DNA of 64,000 nt from NCBI GenBank assembly GCA_963814955.1, contig CAWFEX010000008.1, positions 1,178,001-1,242,000 of the forward strand. The letters are read 5' to 3'. The notes beneath the pieces were generated by a model. That model made no database searches, was not told the origin of the DNA, and was given only the letters and a program-made list of their open reading frames with translations. The number at the start of each line of letters is the position of its first letter. The stretch's first letter is position 1. The DNA comes from DATCJA01 sp963814955. Lineage in GTDB: Bacteria; Acidobacteriota; Vicinamibacteria; Vicinamibacterales; UBA2999. Positions 42,673-50,849 of the stretch are shown here, piece by piece. The position numbers and the translations under genes are program-made.

Positions 42673-43812
42673 ATGTCGCGCTTCACGTTCACATCTGAGT
42701 CGGTTTCTGAAGGACATCCGGACAAGGTCTGCGATTACATCGCCGATTCCGTCCTGGACGCCTGTCTGGAGCAGGACAAGAACAGCCGCGTCGCCTGCGA
42801 AACCCTGTGTAAGAGCAACACGGTGGTGCTGGCCGGGGAGATTACGACGAACGCGACATTGGACTACGAGCGCATCGTTCGGCGGGCAGTGAATGAAATC
42901 GGCTACACGGACCCTTCGGAACCGTTCTGTGACTCCACGCTCCAGATCATGTCTCTCATCACCAGGCAGTCCGGGGAGATCGATCAGGGCGTCACGGCGA
43001 CGACGAGCCAGAGCGGAGATCAGGGTGCCGGCGATCAAGGCATCATGTTCGGCTACGCGACCGATGAATCGTCCGAGTTCATGCCGTTGCCGCTTCTGCT
43101 CGCCCACAAGCTCACCAAAGGATTGAGCGACGACCGTAAAGCGGGAAAAGTGGACTGGCTGCGACCCGACAGCAAATCGCAGGTGTCTGTTCTCTACGAC
43201 GGCAACGAGCCCAAAGAAGTGACGGCTGTCGTCGTGTCGACGCAGCACACGCCGCAGGCGGATCAGAAAAAGATTGCCGAATACGTGCGCGAAGAACTCG
43301 GACCGCGAGTGCTCGGGCAGTGGTGGCGCAGTCAGGTGACCTTGTACGTGAACCCGACCGGCAGCTTCACGCACGGCGGACCGTCCGCAGACGCGGGCGT
43401 GACTGGCCGGAAGATTATCGTGGACAGCTACGGCGGTGCGGGACGGCATGGCGGCGGCGCGTTCAGCGGCAAGGACCCGTCCAAGGTCGATCGCAGCAGC
43501 GCCTACTTCTGCCGCTATGTGGCGAAGCAGGTTGTCGCCTCCGGCCTGGCCAAGAAGGCGGAAATTCAGGTGGGATACGCGATCGGTATGGCGAAGCCGG
43601 TTTCAGTCAAGGTGGAGACGTTCGGCACCGGCGACGAGCGCGCTGCCGCGGAGTTCGTGGCCAACGCCTTTGATTTCCGGCCGCGAGCCATCATCGAACG
43701 CCTCGATTTGCTGCGCCCGATCTACCGCAGCACAACGAATTACGGCCACTTCGGACGTCCGGGTCTGCCGTGGGAGGCCGTGGAAAAAACCGCTGCCGCG
43801 GCGGCGCGTTAG
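42673..43812 (+). CDS. metK: S-adenosylmethionine synthetase
   Basis: This 379-residue cytoplasmic enzyme makes S-adenosylmethionine from methionine and ATP. The three-domain fold is evident: FTSESVSEGHPDKVCDYIAD at the N-terminus, the methionine-binding GAGDQGIMFGYATDES, the ATP loop GGPSADAGVTGRKIIVDSYG and GGGAFSGKDPSKVDRSSAY. The end, NYGHFGRPGLPWE, is canonical. The start at ATG 42673 matches the family; the in-frame extension upstream belongs to the leader. The leader contains a structured switch and an intrinsic terminator, so expression is probably controlled by SAM or a related metabolite. It overlaps the convergent lipoprotein gene by four bases. Confidence 0.96.
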   Translation: MSRFTFTSESVSEGHPDKVCDYIADSVLDACLEQDKNSRVACETLCKSNTVVLAGEITTNATLDYERIVRRAVNEIGYTDPSEPFCDSTLQIMSLITRQSGEIDQGVTATTSQSGDQGAGDQGIMFGYATDESSEFMPLPLLLAHKLTKGLSDDRKAGKVDWLRPDSKSQVSVLYDGNEPKEVTAVVVSTQHTPQADQKKIAEYVREELGPRVLGQWWRSQVTLYVNPTGSFTHGGPSADAGVTGRKIIVDSYGGAGRHGGGAFSGKDPSKVDRSSAYFCRYVAKQVVASGLAKKAEIQVGYAIGMAKPVSVKVETFGTGDERAAAEFVANAFDFRPRAIIERLDLLRPIYRSTTNYGHFGRPGLPWEAVEKTAAAAAR

Positions 43813-44306
43813 AACAACTCGTACCAGCGCCTCGGGCGCATCGTCACGACGCGCTGGACTTCACCAACCTGCACGGCAACCTGCTGCGCGCGGTCTTCGG
43901 CCACGCCGACCGACACGAGCAGCGACTGCGTGTCGTTCTGCAGCGATTCGACTTGTCGCTCACTGATGTCGCGGGCGGCGACTGACAGCCACAAATTGTG
44001 CGTGAGACGCTGCGCGGCCTGCTCCGTCATCTGGCTTCCAGCTATGGCGCCCGCGGTACGCCGCGATAATTCATCGACGGCCGGCACGGCTGACGACCGC
44101 TGCGCGTACCTCCGCAGATCGTCAGCGAGATTCGTGGGGGCTTCCGGATCGCGCGCCGCCGCGATGTACTGAAGATCGCGGCTTACGTCCCCCAGTTCCT
44201 CCTGGACGGTGGCGTCAGGAGTGGGAACCGAGCCGTCCGGCTGGCGACAGCCACACAACGTGAGCACGGCCGCGCCAATCAGACCGTAGTAAATCGTCGA
44301 TGTCAT
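43809..44306 (-). CDS. Putative lipoprotein of unknown function
   Basis: This 165-residue protein has a lipoprotein signal peptide (YYGLIGAAVLTLCGCRQPDG, lipobox L-C-G-C). The mature part is helical and rich in Ala, Gln, Arg and Asp, ending VVTMRPRRWYELF. I do not recognise a family. It would be anchored in the inner or outer membrane facing the periplasm. It lies 15 bases downstream of the start-side of nothing else on its strand except modC, whose stop is at 44322, so it is not obviously part of the mod operon in the direction of transcription but follows it closely and may be its last gene. Confidence 0.6.
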   Translation of the reverse strand: MTSTIYYGLIGAAVLTLCGCRQPDGSVPTPDATVQEELGDVSRDLQYIAAARDPEAPTNLADDLRRYAQRSSAVPAVDELSRRTAGAIAGSQMTEQAAQRLTHNLWLSVAARDISERQVESLQNDTQSLLVSVGVAEDRAQQVAVQVGEVQRVVTMRPRRWYELF

Positions 44307-44321
44307 GGGAATCAGGTTACC

Positions 44322-45437
44322 CTAATTCCTCGGCAGGGCGCGGATCGTCGCGGCTTTCACGATGGCCCATGCTGAATCGCCTGGCTTGAGCGCCAGTCGC
44401 TGCCACCCGTCGCGTGTGACCAGCGCCGACAAACGGAAGCCGCAATCCAGCCGCACACGAACGAACGGCCCCTCGGACGTTTCCGATCGTACGATCGCGC
44501 GCCACTGATTCATCGCACTGGAATCGGCAACGTCGTGACGCGCGATTGCGACGTCCTCAGCTCTGATACACAAGGCGGCCTCGTGCCCGGCTGGCGCGGG
44601 GGCCTCCGCACGAATCTCCTGACCGCCGACAACGACGCGTGCGAGCCCGTTATCGACAGCGGCGATTCGCCCAAGCAGGATCGTGTCCACGCCGACAAGT
44701 CGTGCGGCAGCCGGTGTCGCAGGCGCGTCGAACACCTCCTGCGTGGTCCCACTTTGAAGGATGCGGCCCTCATCGAAGAGCACCGTCTGGTCGGCCAGCG
44801 TCAGCGCGTCCGTGCGATCGTGGCTGACGATGTACGCGGGAATCGCAAGCGTGCGAATCAGCGACCGGAGCTCCTCTCGAACCTCGTCGCCGGTCGCGCG
44901 ATCCAGCGCCGAAAGGGGTTCATCGAGCAGAAGCAGCTTCGGACGTCTGAACACGGCACGGGCAAGCGCGACACGCTGCTGTTGCCCACCGGATAGTTGA
45001 CGCGGCAGGCGCCCCTCCAGTCCCCGCAGCCGGAAGACGTCGAGCAGTTCGCCGGTACGCCGCACTCTCGCGTCGTGCGACATTTGGCGCGCGCCGAACG
45101 AGATGTTCCGCTCGACGGTCAGGTGCGGGAAGAGCGCATAGTCCTGGAACAGCATTCCAACATCGCGCCGCTCGGGCGGGACATGTATGCCCTGGCCGCC
45201 ATCGAACCAGACCCGATCTCTAAACTTCACGTGCCCTCGCTGCGGCCGCTCGAGGCCCGCGAGGCAGCGAAGCACGGTGGTCTTTCCAGACCCCGATGCA
45301 CCGAGGAGCACGGTCACTCGCGGCTCGCCCACTGGATGCTGCCACCGGCAGGCGATTGCGGGGCTCTCCGAACCGGAATCGCGCGATCGTTTCGAGGACG
45401 GATAGCGAAATTCGATATCGACGTCGAGGAGCGTCAT
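44322..45437 (-). CDS. modC: Molybdate ABC transporter ATP-binding protein
   Basis: This 371-residue ATPase powers molybdate (or tungstate) import. The N-terminal half has the Walker A loop GASGSGKTTVLRCL, the signature LSGGQQQRVALARAV, the Walker B LLLLDEPLSALDR and the switch His in YIVSHDRTDAL. The C-terminal part (about residues 235-371) has Mop/TOBE-like repeats that bind oxyanion. Its ATG at 45437 overlaps the modB stop (ATGA), and the three genes modA, modB, modC follow each other on the minus strand. A divergent Mop-domain regulator lies upstream of modA. The assignment to molybdate rests on the whole cluster. Confidence 0.9.
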   Translation of the reverse strand: MTLLDVDIEFRYPSSKRSRDSGSESPAIACRWQHPVGEPRVTVLLGASGSGKTTVLRCLAGLERPQRGHVKFRDRVWFDGGQGIHVPPERRDVGMLFQDYALFPHLTVERNISFGARQMSHDARVRRTGELLDVFRLRGLEGRLPRQLSGGQQQRVALARAVFRRPKLLLLDEPLSALDRATGDEVREELRSLIRTLAIPAYIVSHDRTDALTLADQTVLFDEGRILQSGTTQEVFDAPATPAAARLVGVDTILLGRIAAVDNGLARVVVGGQEIRAEAPAPAGHEAALCIRAEDVAIARHDVADSSAMNQWRAIVRSETSEGPFVRVRLDCGFRLSALVTRDGWQRLALKPGDSAWAIVKAATIRALPRN

Positions 45438-46096
45438 ATCGAGAGCGTTCGCTTCTGCAGCGAGTAGGTCACCGCGAGCACACTGACAGCAAAGATAAGC
45501 AGCAGTGCCGAGGCTTCGTTGGCGGCGCGGTAGTCGAGTGCCTGGACGTCATCGTAGATGGCCAATGCAACGGTCCGAGTGATACCAGGTATGTTGCCGC
45601 CCACCATGAGCACGACACCGAACTCACCCACAGTGTGCGCGAACGCGAGGACGAGACCGGCGAGGACCGCGGGCCACGACAATGGCAGTACCACCCGCAC
45701 AAACGTGTGAGGCCCGGACGCGCCGAGGCAGCGCGCCGCCTCGATCAGCCGGCGATCGACGGCCGCAAAGCCGGACGCAAACGGTCGTACGGCGAACGGC
45801 AGGTTGTAAAGAACAGAGGCGAGCAGCACCCCCGCAAAGGAGAACGGCAGCGTCCCATCGAAGACCCGTTCGTACATCCGCCCAACGAGCGTGGTGGGCC
45901 CCGTCGACATCAGAAAGTAGAAACCCAGGACGGTCGGCGGCAACAGGAGCGGAACCGCGACAGCCGCATCGACGACCGGGCGCCATTTCCGGCGGGTCGT
46001 TGCCAGCCAATACGCCAGCGGCAGCCCGATAACGGCCAGGATGAGCGTCGTCAGCGCCGCGAGCTTCAGCGTCAGGCCTACCGCTACCCAATCCAT
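45434..46096 (-). CDS. modB: Molybdate ABC transporter permease
   Basis: This 220-residue inner-membrane permease has five to six membrane segments (LTLKLAALTTLILAVIGLPL at the start). It carries the conserved coupling loop DRRLIEAARCLGASGPHTFV followed by VVLPLSWPAVLAGLVLAF, which docks on the ATPase. The length is normal for ModB. The start at ATG 46096 lies three bases after the modA stop, and the stop overlaps modC. The segment HTVGEFGVVLMVGGNIPG is characteristic of ModB-type permeases. Confidence 0.92.
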   Translation of the reverse strand: MDWVAVGLTLKLAALTTLILAVIGLPLAYWLATTRRKWRPVVDAAVAVPLLLPPTVLGFYFLMSTGPTTLVGRMYERVFDGTLPFSFAGVLLASVLYNLPFAVRPFASGFAAVDRRLIEAARCLGASGPHTFVRVVLPLSWPAVLAGLVLAFAHTVGEFGVVLMVGGNIPGITRTVALAIYDDVQALDYRAANEASALLLIFAVSVLAVTYSLQKRTLSI

Positions 46097-46099
46097 GCG

Positions 46100-46879
46100 T
46101 CAGACTGGCGGCAGGCCGAACCCGTATGCGGTGAGAACACGGCGTCCTTCCGCACCGAGGATGACGTCCCGCAGCCGAAACGCTGCTGCGCGCGATGCCG
46201 CCCATGGAAGGACGAGACCTGCTTGTATCAACGGAGGATGCATGTTCTCAGGGACGTCCCAGGAGCGGCCGCTGCGTAACTCCGGCGCTAAGGCCAACGA
46301 CTTGGCGATAACACCAACATCGGCGGCACGGCTCTGAACGAACTGCGCCGTTTGAGCGATGTTCTCGCCGAGGACGAGTCTCTGGCTGATGCGATCCCAG
46401 AGTCCGGCGCGCCGGATTGCGGCTTCTGCGGCTCTCCCGTATGGGGCATGACGTGGGTTGGCGATCGCGATCCGCGCCGCGTTCTCGAGCGCACGCAAAC
46501 CGTCCCGTTCCACCGTTAGCTTCGAGCCCGGAGGCGCCCACACGACGAGCCGTCCGGTCGCATATGTAAACAGATCCGCGCTCGATCCAATGCCCATCGA
46601 AACCAGATCCTGTGGATACGCAATGTCGGCAGACAGGAACAGGTCGTAGGGCGCTCGCTGCCGCAGCTGTGCGTGAATGGTGCCAGAGGAGCCATAAATG
46701 ACCTCCACGCGCAGGTTCGGCTGCTGGTTCGCGAGGCTCCCGATGATTTCGTCCAGCGCAAACTTCAGGTCTGCCGCAGCGGCCACGCGAACCGTCTGGA
46801 TGGGTGCATCCGGGCGCCGACCCGATTGAGACGGCGGGAGCAGCCCGACGACCAGGAGCAGCGCGATCAGGATAGGCAC
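46100..46879 (-). CDS. modA: Molybdate-binding periplasmic protein
   Basis: This 259-residue solute-binding protein starts at GTG 46879 with a short signal peptide (PILIALLLVVGLLPPSQS). The mature domain shows VRVAAAADLKFALDEII, YGSSGTIHAQLRQRAPYDLF and SADIAYPQDLV, as in ModA, with AVF-like GENIAQTAQFVQSRAADVGV later in the chain. In characterised ModA proteins the Ser-Ser-Gly region and downstream residues hold the oxyanion. It is the first gene of modABC. Export signal and fold are clear; molybdate versus tungstate cannot be told. Confidence 0.91.
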   Translation of the reverse strand: MPILIALLLVVGLLPPSQSGRRPDAPIQTVRVAAAADLKFALDEIIGSLANQQPNLRVEVIYGSSGTIHAQLRQRAPYDLFLSADIAYPQDLVSMGIGSSADLFTYATGRLVVWAPPGSKLTVERDGLRALENAARIAIANPRHAPYGRAAEAAIRRAGLWDRISQRLVLGENIAQTAQFVQSRAADVGVIAKSLALAPELRSGRSWDVPENMHPPLIQAGLVLPWAASRAAAFRLRDVILGAEGRRVLTAYGFGLPPV

Positions 46880-46942
46880 ATTAGTAACAATTTAGTATGA
46901 TTTCAGTCGTTATGAAACACGGATTTCTACGGTATTAATGGT
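46880..46942. promoter_or_regulatory. AT-rich divergent regulatory region between modA and its regulator
   Basis: The 63-bp gap between the divergent modA and HTH-Mop genes is AT-rich for this genome. It contains an inverted repeat TTTCA-N7-TGAAA at 46901-46917 that could be an operator for the adjacent regulator. Clear -10 and -35 boxes were not resolved. Confidence 0.45.
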
Positions 46943-47365
46943 ATGGCGCTGCTGACGGTCCGGACCGCGGCAAATCGCCTTGGCGTCAGCTATTCCACGT
47001 TGAAACAGTGGATTTACAAGGGATCGGTCCGCTCCATACGCACGAGCGGGGGCCACCATCGTGTTGCCGAAACCGAAGTGGAACGGCTTCTCGCGGCGCA
47101 CGGACGCCTGCCCACACCGGTTCGCCGGTCCCGGCGGTCGTCGGGAGTCATCGTCGCACTCAGCGGACGGAACCAGCTCCGCGGCGTGATCGACGAGGTG
47201 AGGGTTGAAGGGCTGCTCGCCCAGGTTCGTCTGAGGATAGGCGACCAGCGGCTGACAGCGGTCATTACGCGCGACGCTATCGAGGAACTGAAGCTCAAAC
47301 GGGGGCAGCCGGCGCTTGCGGTCATCAAATCGACAGAAGTGATGATCGCCCGCGAGCCCGAGTAG
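46943..47365 (+). CDS. Molybdate-type regulator: MerR/excisionase HTH fused to a Mop (TOBE) domain
   Basis: This 140-residue protein joins an N-terminal MerR/excisionase-like helix-turn-helix (VRTAANRLGVSYSTLKQWIY then KGSVRSIRTSGGHHRVAETE) to a C-terminal Mop domain (LSGRNQLRGVIDEVRVEGLL to ALAVIKSTEVMIARE). Mop domains bind molybdate or tungstate. It thus has the parts of ModE with a different DNA-binding head, and its divergent position from modA suggests that it represses modABC when molybdate is sufficient. The start at ATG 46943 leaves the HTH intact. Confidence 0.85.
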   Translation: MALLTVRTAANRLGVSYSTLKQWIYKGSVRSIRTSGGHHRVAETEVERLLAAHGRLPTPVRRSRRSSGVIVALSGRNQLRGVIDEVRVEGLLAQVRLRIGDQRLTAVITRDAIEELKLKRGQPALAVIKSTEVMIAREPE

Positions 47366-47517
47366 CGACCACGAGAAGCACATAGACGGCCGAAACCTTC
47401 GAAGTCCACGAACCCCGCGGGAAGCGGGTCATGCGCGATGGAATGACCGGCGGAGTGAGTGGCAACTCGAGCGGAGTCAGACCCGTTCGGCCTGTCGTGG
47501 GCGGATCGTCTTTGATT
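47366..47517. other. Convergent gap with a small hairpin
   Basis: Between the HTH-Mop regulator and the convergent TPR gene, the only clear element is CCCGC-GGGAA-GCGGG near 47414-47429, a short GC hairpin without a T-run. Nothing else was found. Confidence 0.3.
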
Positions 47518-48147
47518 CTAGGGCAGCCGCCGCACTTGCAGATGTACCCTTGCCACTGTGTGCATGTACCCACCGGCGTCGGCGAACCGATCCGCAGCCG
47601 CCACCGTGAGGTGCTCCATCGCCCGTGCCCGATCGCCCAGCGCTTCAAAGTACAACCCTACATACAAACGGGCAAAGAACTGCCCCTGAAGCTGCGTTCC
47701 AGCCTGAAGCACTGATTCGGGCGTGAGCGTGCCGCGAAACATCTCGTAAACCTGTCGCATCGGAACACGCGTATCCGGACCGACGGGCAACAGTGCGGCG
47801 CGCGCCCGCACGGGTGACTCTGCGCGCGCCACGCAGAGGAAGTGCCAGGCGGCGTTCTCCACATCATCCGGGTTGACCGTACGATGCAGCTCGAACTGCT
47901 TCCTGCAGTCATCGTACCGGCCGGCGTAGTACAGAGCGATGCCCCGCTGCCATAGCTGCGGCGCAGTCGAAGGGGCGACCTTCACGAGCTGATCGAATCC
48001 AGCCGCTGATTCGACAACCCGGCCGCTCACGAAGTCGGCAACCGCGCGATCGAGAAGCTCACGAGGTTCCTGCGCCGCGGCCGCGCACGACACCAGCACC
48101 ACCAGGACGCCGGCTGCAGGAAGCGCAAGAAGTCGTCTGCTTGACAT
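47518..48147 (-). CDS. Exported TPR-like protein
   Basis: This protein of about 209 residues has a signal peptide ending near SCAAAAQE; the Cys in LVVLVSCAAAAQ could also be a lipobox. It contains tetratricopeptide-like helices: ELLDRAVADFVSGRVVESAA, LWQRGIALYYAGRYDDCRKQ and LYVGLYFEALGDRARAMEHL. TPR domains mediate protein contacts. It resembles NlpI-type envelope scaffolds but the function is unknown. I use ATG 48147, eight bases after the stop of the upstream PQQ gene; the frame could start at 48177 with an overlap. The two genes are likely one operon. Confidence 0.72.
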   Translation of the reverse strand: MSSRRLLALPAAGVLVVLVSCAAAAQEPRELLDRAVADFVSGRVVESAAGFDQLVKVAPSTAPQLWQRGIALYYAGRYDDCRKQFELHRTVNPDDVENAAWHFLCVARAESPVRARAALLPVGPDTRVPMRQVYEMFRGTLTPESVLQAGTQLQGQFFARLYVGLYFEALGDRARAMEHLTVAAADRFADAGGYMHTVARVHLQVRRLP

Positions 48148-48155
48148 CTCCTGCT

Positions 48156-49403
48156 CTATCGTCGCAGGTCCACGCAAATCAGCGTGTTCTCACTGCGAGC
48201 ATAGAGAAACCCGTCGGACAACGCCGGATACGCGCGCACGGTGCCGGAAAGAATCTGCGCGCGCGCGAGTGGGCGAAAAGCCTCCGGTGACGCCGGGGCA
48301 ACGACGAGCTCGCCTCGTTCGCGGAGGATGACGAGACGGTCGCCGGCCAGTGTCACGGTGCCGGCCAGGAACCGATCCTGGTTCCAGAGAACCTTGCCGG
48401 TTCGCAGTTCGACGGCGCGGAAACTCTGTCCAAATTCCTGGCGCCCGTGGAACCCATACAGGACGCCATCGTGGTGGACGCTGGTTGCATAGTGGTTGGT
48501 CAAGGCCTCATCGGACGCCCAGACCTGGTTCAGAGTCGTGCCGTCGAGGCGGAACAACCCGGCGCCAGGTCCGTACTCGGCCGAGACAAAAATCAAATCG
48601 CCGATCACGAGTGGTGTCGCGACGTTCACCGATGCCGCCATCCGCGCGCGCCACGGGCGCTGAAACTGGACCTTCCCTGTCGCGGGATCCAGCCCGACCA
48701 GTCCCGCGCGCGTAAGAAAGATCGCAACACGCCGTCCTGCGATCGTCGCTCCAGCCGCCGACGAGTAGCTCGCCTCGTCTTCGGTCGCGGTCCACAGAGG
48801 CTTTCCGGTCTTTGCGTCGAATGCGACGATTCCGGCGTTCTGGCCGCCCACGTTGGCGAGCACGCGGCCCTCTTCCACCAGCGGCGATCCGGCAGCGCCA
48901 AAAAATCCTTTCGGCACCCGGAAGCGCTGCTGGGTGTCCTCGCTCCAGATGCGCGTGCCCTTCATCAAGTCGATGGCGTGGAGCTGCCCCTGCGCTCCGA
49001 ACGTATAGACCGTACCGTTCACGACCACCGGAACAGCCCGCGGTCCTTCGTCGAATCCAAAGTCATCGCGGTACGACGTCGGGTAGGCGTAGCGCCATTG
49101 GCTCATGCCCGTGCGCGGGTCGATTGCGTCGACAATCTCCTCGTTTCCAATGCGGTGGAGCAGGATCAGGCGGCCCTGCGCAACAACCGGGCCGCTGAAG
49201 CCCTGGCCAACGTTCTTGCGCCAGACGACGCGCGGTCCCTCAGCTCCCCACATCTCGGCGAGGGCCGGTCCACGGTAGACACCGTTTCGCTCGGGCCCAA
49301 GGAACTGGGGCCAGTCCTCGGCCGAAAGGCGGATGACGGCCGCGGCGACGATTGCAACCAGCCAAAGGCTCGTCTTTGATGCAAAACGGAAAACCGGCCG
49401 CAT
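48156..49403 (-). CDS. Exported PQQ-like beta-propeller protein
   Basis: This protein of about 415 residues starts at ATG 49403 with a signal peptide (SKTSLWLVAIVAAAVIRLSA). It then has repeated PQQ-type propeller blades: RIGNEEIVDAIDPRTGMSQW, AQGQLHAIDLMKGTRIWSED, IVAFDAKTGKPLWTATEDEA and AVELRTGKVLWNQDR. The opening SAEDWPQFLGPERNGVY is seen in many secreted acidobacterial and planctomycete propellers. It lacks the dehydrogenase metal site and resembles BamB in fold only. The function is unknown, perhaps structural in the periplasm. The longer frame upstream would overlap the his leader on the other strand and is rejected. Confidence 0.8.
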   Translation of the reverse strand: MRPVFRFASKTSLWLVAIVAAAVIRLSAEDWPQFLGPERNGVYRGPALAEMWGAEGPRVVWRKNVGQGFSGPVVAQGRLILLHRIGNEEIVDAIDPRTGMSQWRYAYPTSYRDDFGFDEGPRAVPVVVNGTVYTFGAQGQLHAIDLMKGTRIWSEDTQQRFRVPKGFFGAAGSPLVEEGRVLANVGGQNAGIVAFDAKTGKPLWTATEDEASYSSAAGATIAGRRVAIFLTRAGLVGLDPATGKVQFQRPWRARMAASVNVATPLVIGDLIFVSAEYGPGAGLFRLDGTTLNQVWASDEALTNHYATSVHHDGVLYGFHGRQEFGQSFRAVELRTGKVLWNQDRFLAGTVTLAGDRLVILRERGELVVAPASPEAFRPLARAQILSGTVRAYPALSDGFLYARSENTLICVDLRR

Positions 49404-49469
49404 GGCAGGCACTATGTTACCGGTGCGTCTTGCGGACGGAGGGGACTTTTTGGTAGCCTGCTGTTCTCG

Positions 49470-49550
49470 ATGTTGAGCGTTCTTCGCCACGCGCATCACC
49501 GCCATCATGGCCGCCACGGCCGACGGGGAGAACTGCGCGCGAGGGACTAG
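49470..49550 (+). CDS. hisL: Histidine leader peptide of the his operon
   Basis: A 26-codon ORF starts with MLSVLRHAHHRHHGRHG and ends at TAG 49548-49550. Six of residues 7-16 are histidine, far above chance. It lies 86 bp upstream of hisI and is followed by an intrinsic terminator, exactly as in the attenuation leaders of histidine operons. When histidyl-tRNA is scarce, the ribosome would stall on these codons and favour antitermination. The ORF is too short for routine gene calling. No clear ribosome site is visible, and a weak promoter (TTGCGG, 18 bp, TAGCCT) precedes it. Confidence 0.75.
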   Translation: MLSVLRHAHHRHHGRHGRRGELRARD

Positions 49551-49581
49551 ACAGAGCATCCAGACAGTCGCAACGCAGCGG

Positions 49582-49611
49582 ACCCCGCCGGCACACATGG
49601 CGGGGTTTTTT
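49582..49611 (+). terminator. Intrinsic terminator (attenuator) of the his operon
   Basis: ACCCCGCC (49582-49589) pairs with GGCGGGGT (49599-49606) and is followed by a run of six T (49606-49611), just ahead of hisI. The stretch GCCGACGGGG (49519-49528), right after the histidine codons, can pair with 49583-49592 with one mismatch and would compete with the terminator. Confidence 0.75.
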
Positions 49612-49635
49612 GTTGTACGGGAACGTGGAACCAGT

Positions 49636-49962
49636 ATGGACTTTTCAAAACTTGACGGATTGATTCCAGCGGTCGTTCAGGACTACCGCAGCGGTGAGGT
49701 GCTCATGGTGGGCTTCATGAACCAGGAAGCCTGGGACACGACGCGGCGGACAGGCTACGTGACCTTTTTCAGCCGCACCCGCAACACGCTGTGGACCAAA
49801 GGCGAAACCTCCGGAAACCGCCTGGCGGTTCGCGACGTGCTGGTTGACTGCGACGAGGACACGTTGCTCGTCAAGGCCGAATGCCTCGGCGACGGCAACG
49901 TGTGCCACACAGGCGAGCGCACCTGCTTCTTTCAGCGCGCGGAGGGCGTGACGATCCCATGA
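49636..49962 (+). CDS. hisI: Phosphoribosyl-AMP cyclohydrolase
   Basis: This 108-residue zinc enzyme opens the adenine ring of phosphoribosyl-AMP in the third step of histidine synthesis. The conserved segments are VLMVGFMNQEAWDTTRRTGY, FSRTRNTLWTKGETSGN, the metal ligands in DVLVDCDEDTLL and the cysteines in GDGNVCHTGERTCFF. It is the stand-alone cyclohydrolase form without a fused HisE domain, and no hisE gene is seen in the operon. The start at ATG 49636 follows the attenuator; the longer in-frame extension crosses the terminator and is rejected. The stop overlaps hisG (ATGA). Confidence 0.95.
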   Translation: MDFSKLDGLIPAVVQDYRSGEVLMVGFMNQEAWDTTRRTGYVTFFSRTRNTLWTKGETSGNRLAVRDVLVDCDEDTLLVKAECLGDGNVCHTGERTCFFQRAEGVTIP

Positions 49963-50846
49963 AGCTCAAACTGGGCATTCCCAAGGGTTCGCTGCAGGAG
50001 GCCACCATCCAGCTCTTTGCACGCGCCGGCTTCAACATCTACGTGAGCACACGGTCGTATTTCCCGACCATCGACGATCCGGAAATCGAGTGCATGCTGA
50101 TTCGCGCTCAGGAGATGGCCCGCTATGTATGCGACGGTGTACTCGACGCCGGACTGACAGGCCAGGACTGGATTGCCGAGCACAAGCTCGGTGGCGACGT
50201 CAAACACTCGCTGACCGCCGTCGCGGACCTCATCTACGCGAAACAGAGCTTCGGCAAGGTGCGATGGGTCCTGGCCGCGCCGGAGGACTCGCGCTTCAAG
50301 TCGCCGAAAGATCTCCACAACGCGACCATCGCAACGGAGCTGGTACGGGTCACGAAGGCGTACTTCGACAAACACGGGGTTGCGGTGAATGTCGAGTTCT
50401 CGTGGGGCGCCACCGAGGTCAAGCCGCCGGTGCTCGCCGATGCCATCGTCGAGGCCACCGAGACGGGGTCTACGTTGCGCGCGAACCGACTGCGGATTCT
50501 CGATACCGTCATGGAATCGAACACCCAGCTCATTGCCAACGATGCGGCGCTGGCCGACCCATGGAAACGAACGAAGATCGAGAACATTGCTCTGCTCCTC
50601 CGCGCCGCAATCGAGGCGCAAGGCCGGGTGGGCCTGATGCTCAACGTCCGGCGCGTGGACCTCGACAAGGTGCTGGCGCTCCTGCCGGCACTTCAGCGCC
50701 CGACGATCTCGTCGCTGAGCGATCCCGACTGGGTCGCTGTCAACACCATCATCGAGGAGCGGACGGTCCGCGATCTCATTCCTAAGGTCAAGTCGGCGGG
50801 CGGTCAAGGGATCGTGGAATATCCGCTCAACAAAATCGTGGTCTGA
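49959..50846 (+). CDS. hisG: ATP phosphoribosyltransferase, long form
   Basis: This 295-residue enzyme joins ATP and PRPP, the first and feedback-regulated step of histidine synthesis. The catalytic core is KLGIPKGSLQEATIQLFARA, LTGQDWIAEHKL and the PRPP-binding region IATELVRVTKAYFDKHG with ATEVKPPVLADAIVEATETG. A C-terminal ACT-like domain (GLMLNVRRVDLDKVLALLPA) makes it the long, hexameric, self-regulated form, so no HisZ partner is needed. The ATG at 49959 overlaps the hisI stop. Confidence 0.95.
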   Translation: MKLKLGIPKGSLQEATIQLFARAGFNIYVSTRSYFPTIDDPEIECMLIRAQEMARYVCDGVLDAGLTGQDWIAEHKLGGDVKHSLTAVADLIYAKQSFGKVRWVLAAPEDSRFKSPKDLHNATIATELVRVTKAYFDKHGVAVNVEFSWGATEVKPPVLADAIVEATETGSTLRANRLRILDTVMESNTQLIANDAALADPWKRTKIENIALLLRAAIEAQGRVGLMLNVRRVDLDKVLALLPALQRPTISSLSDPDWVAVNTIIEERTVRDLIPKVKSAGGQGIVEYPLNKIVV

Positions 50847-50849
50847 ACG

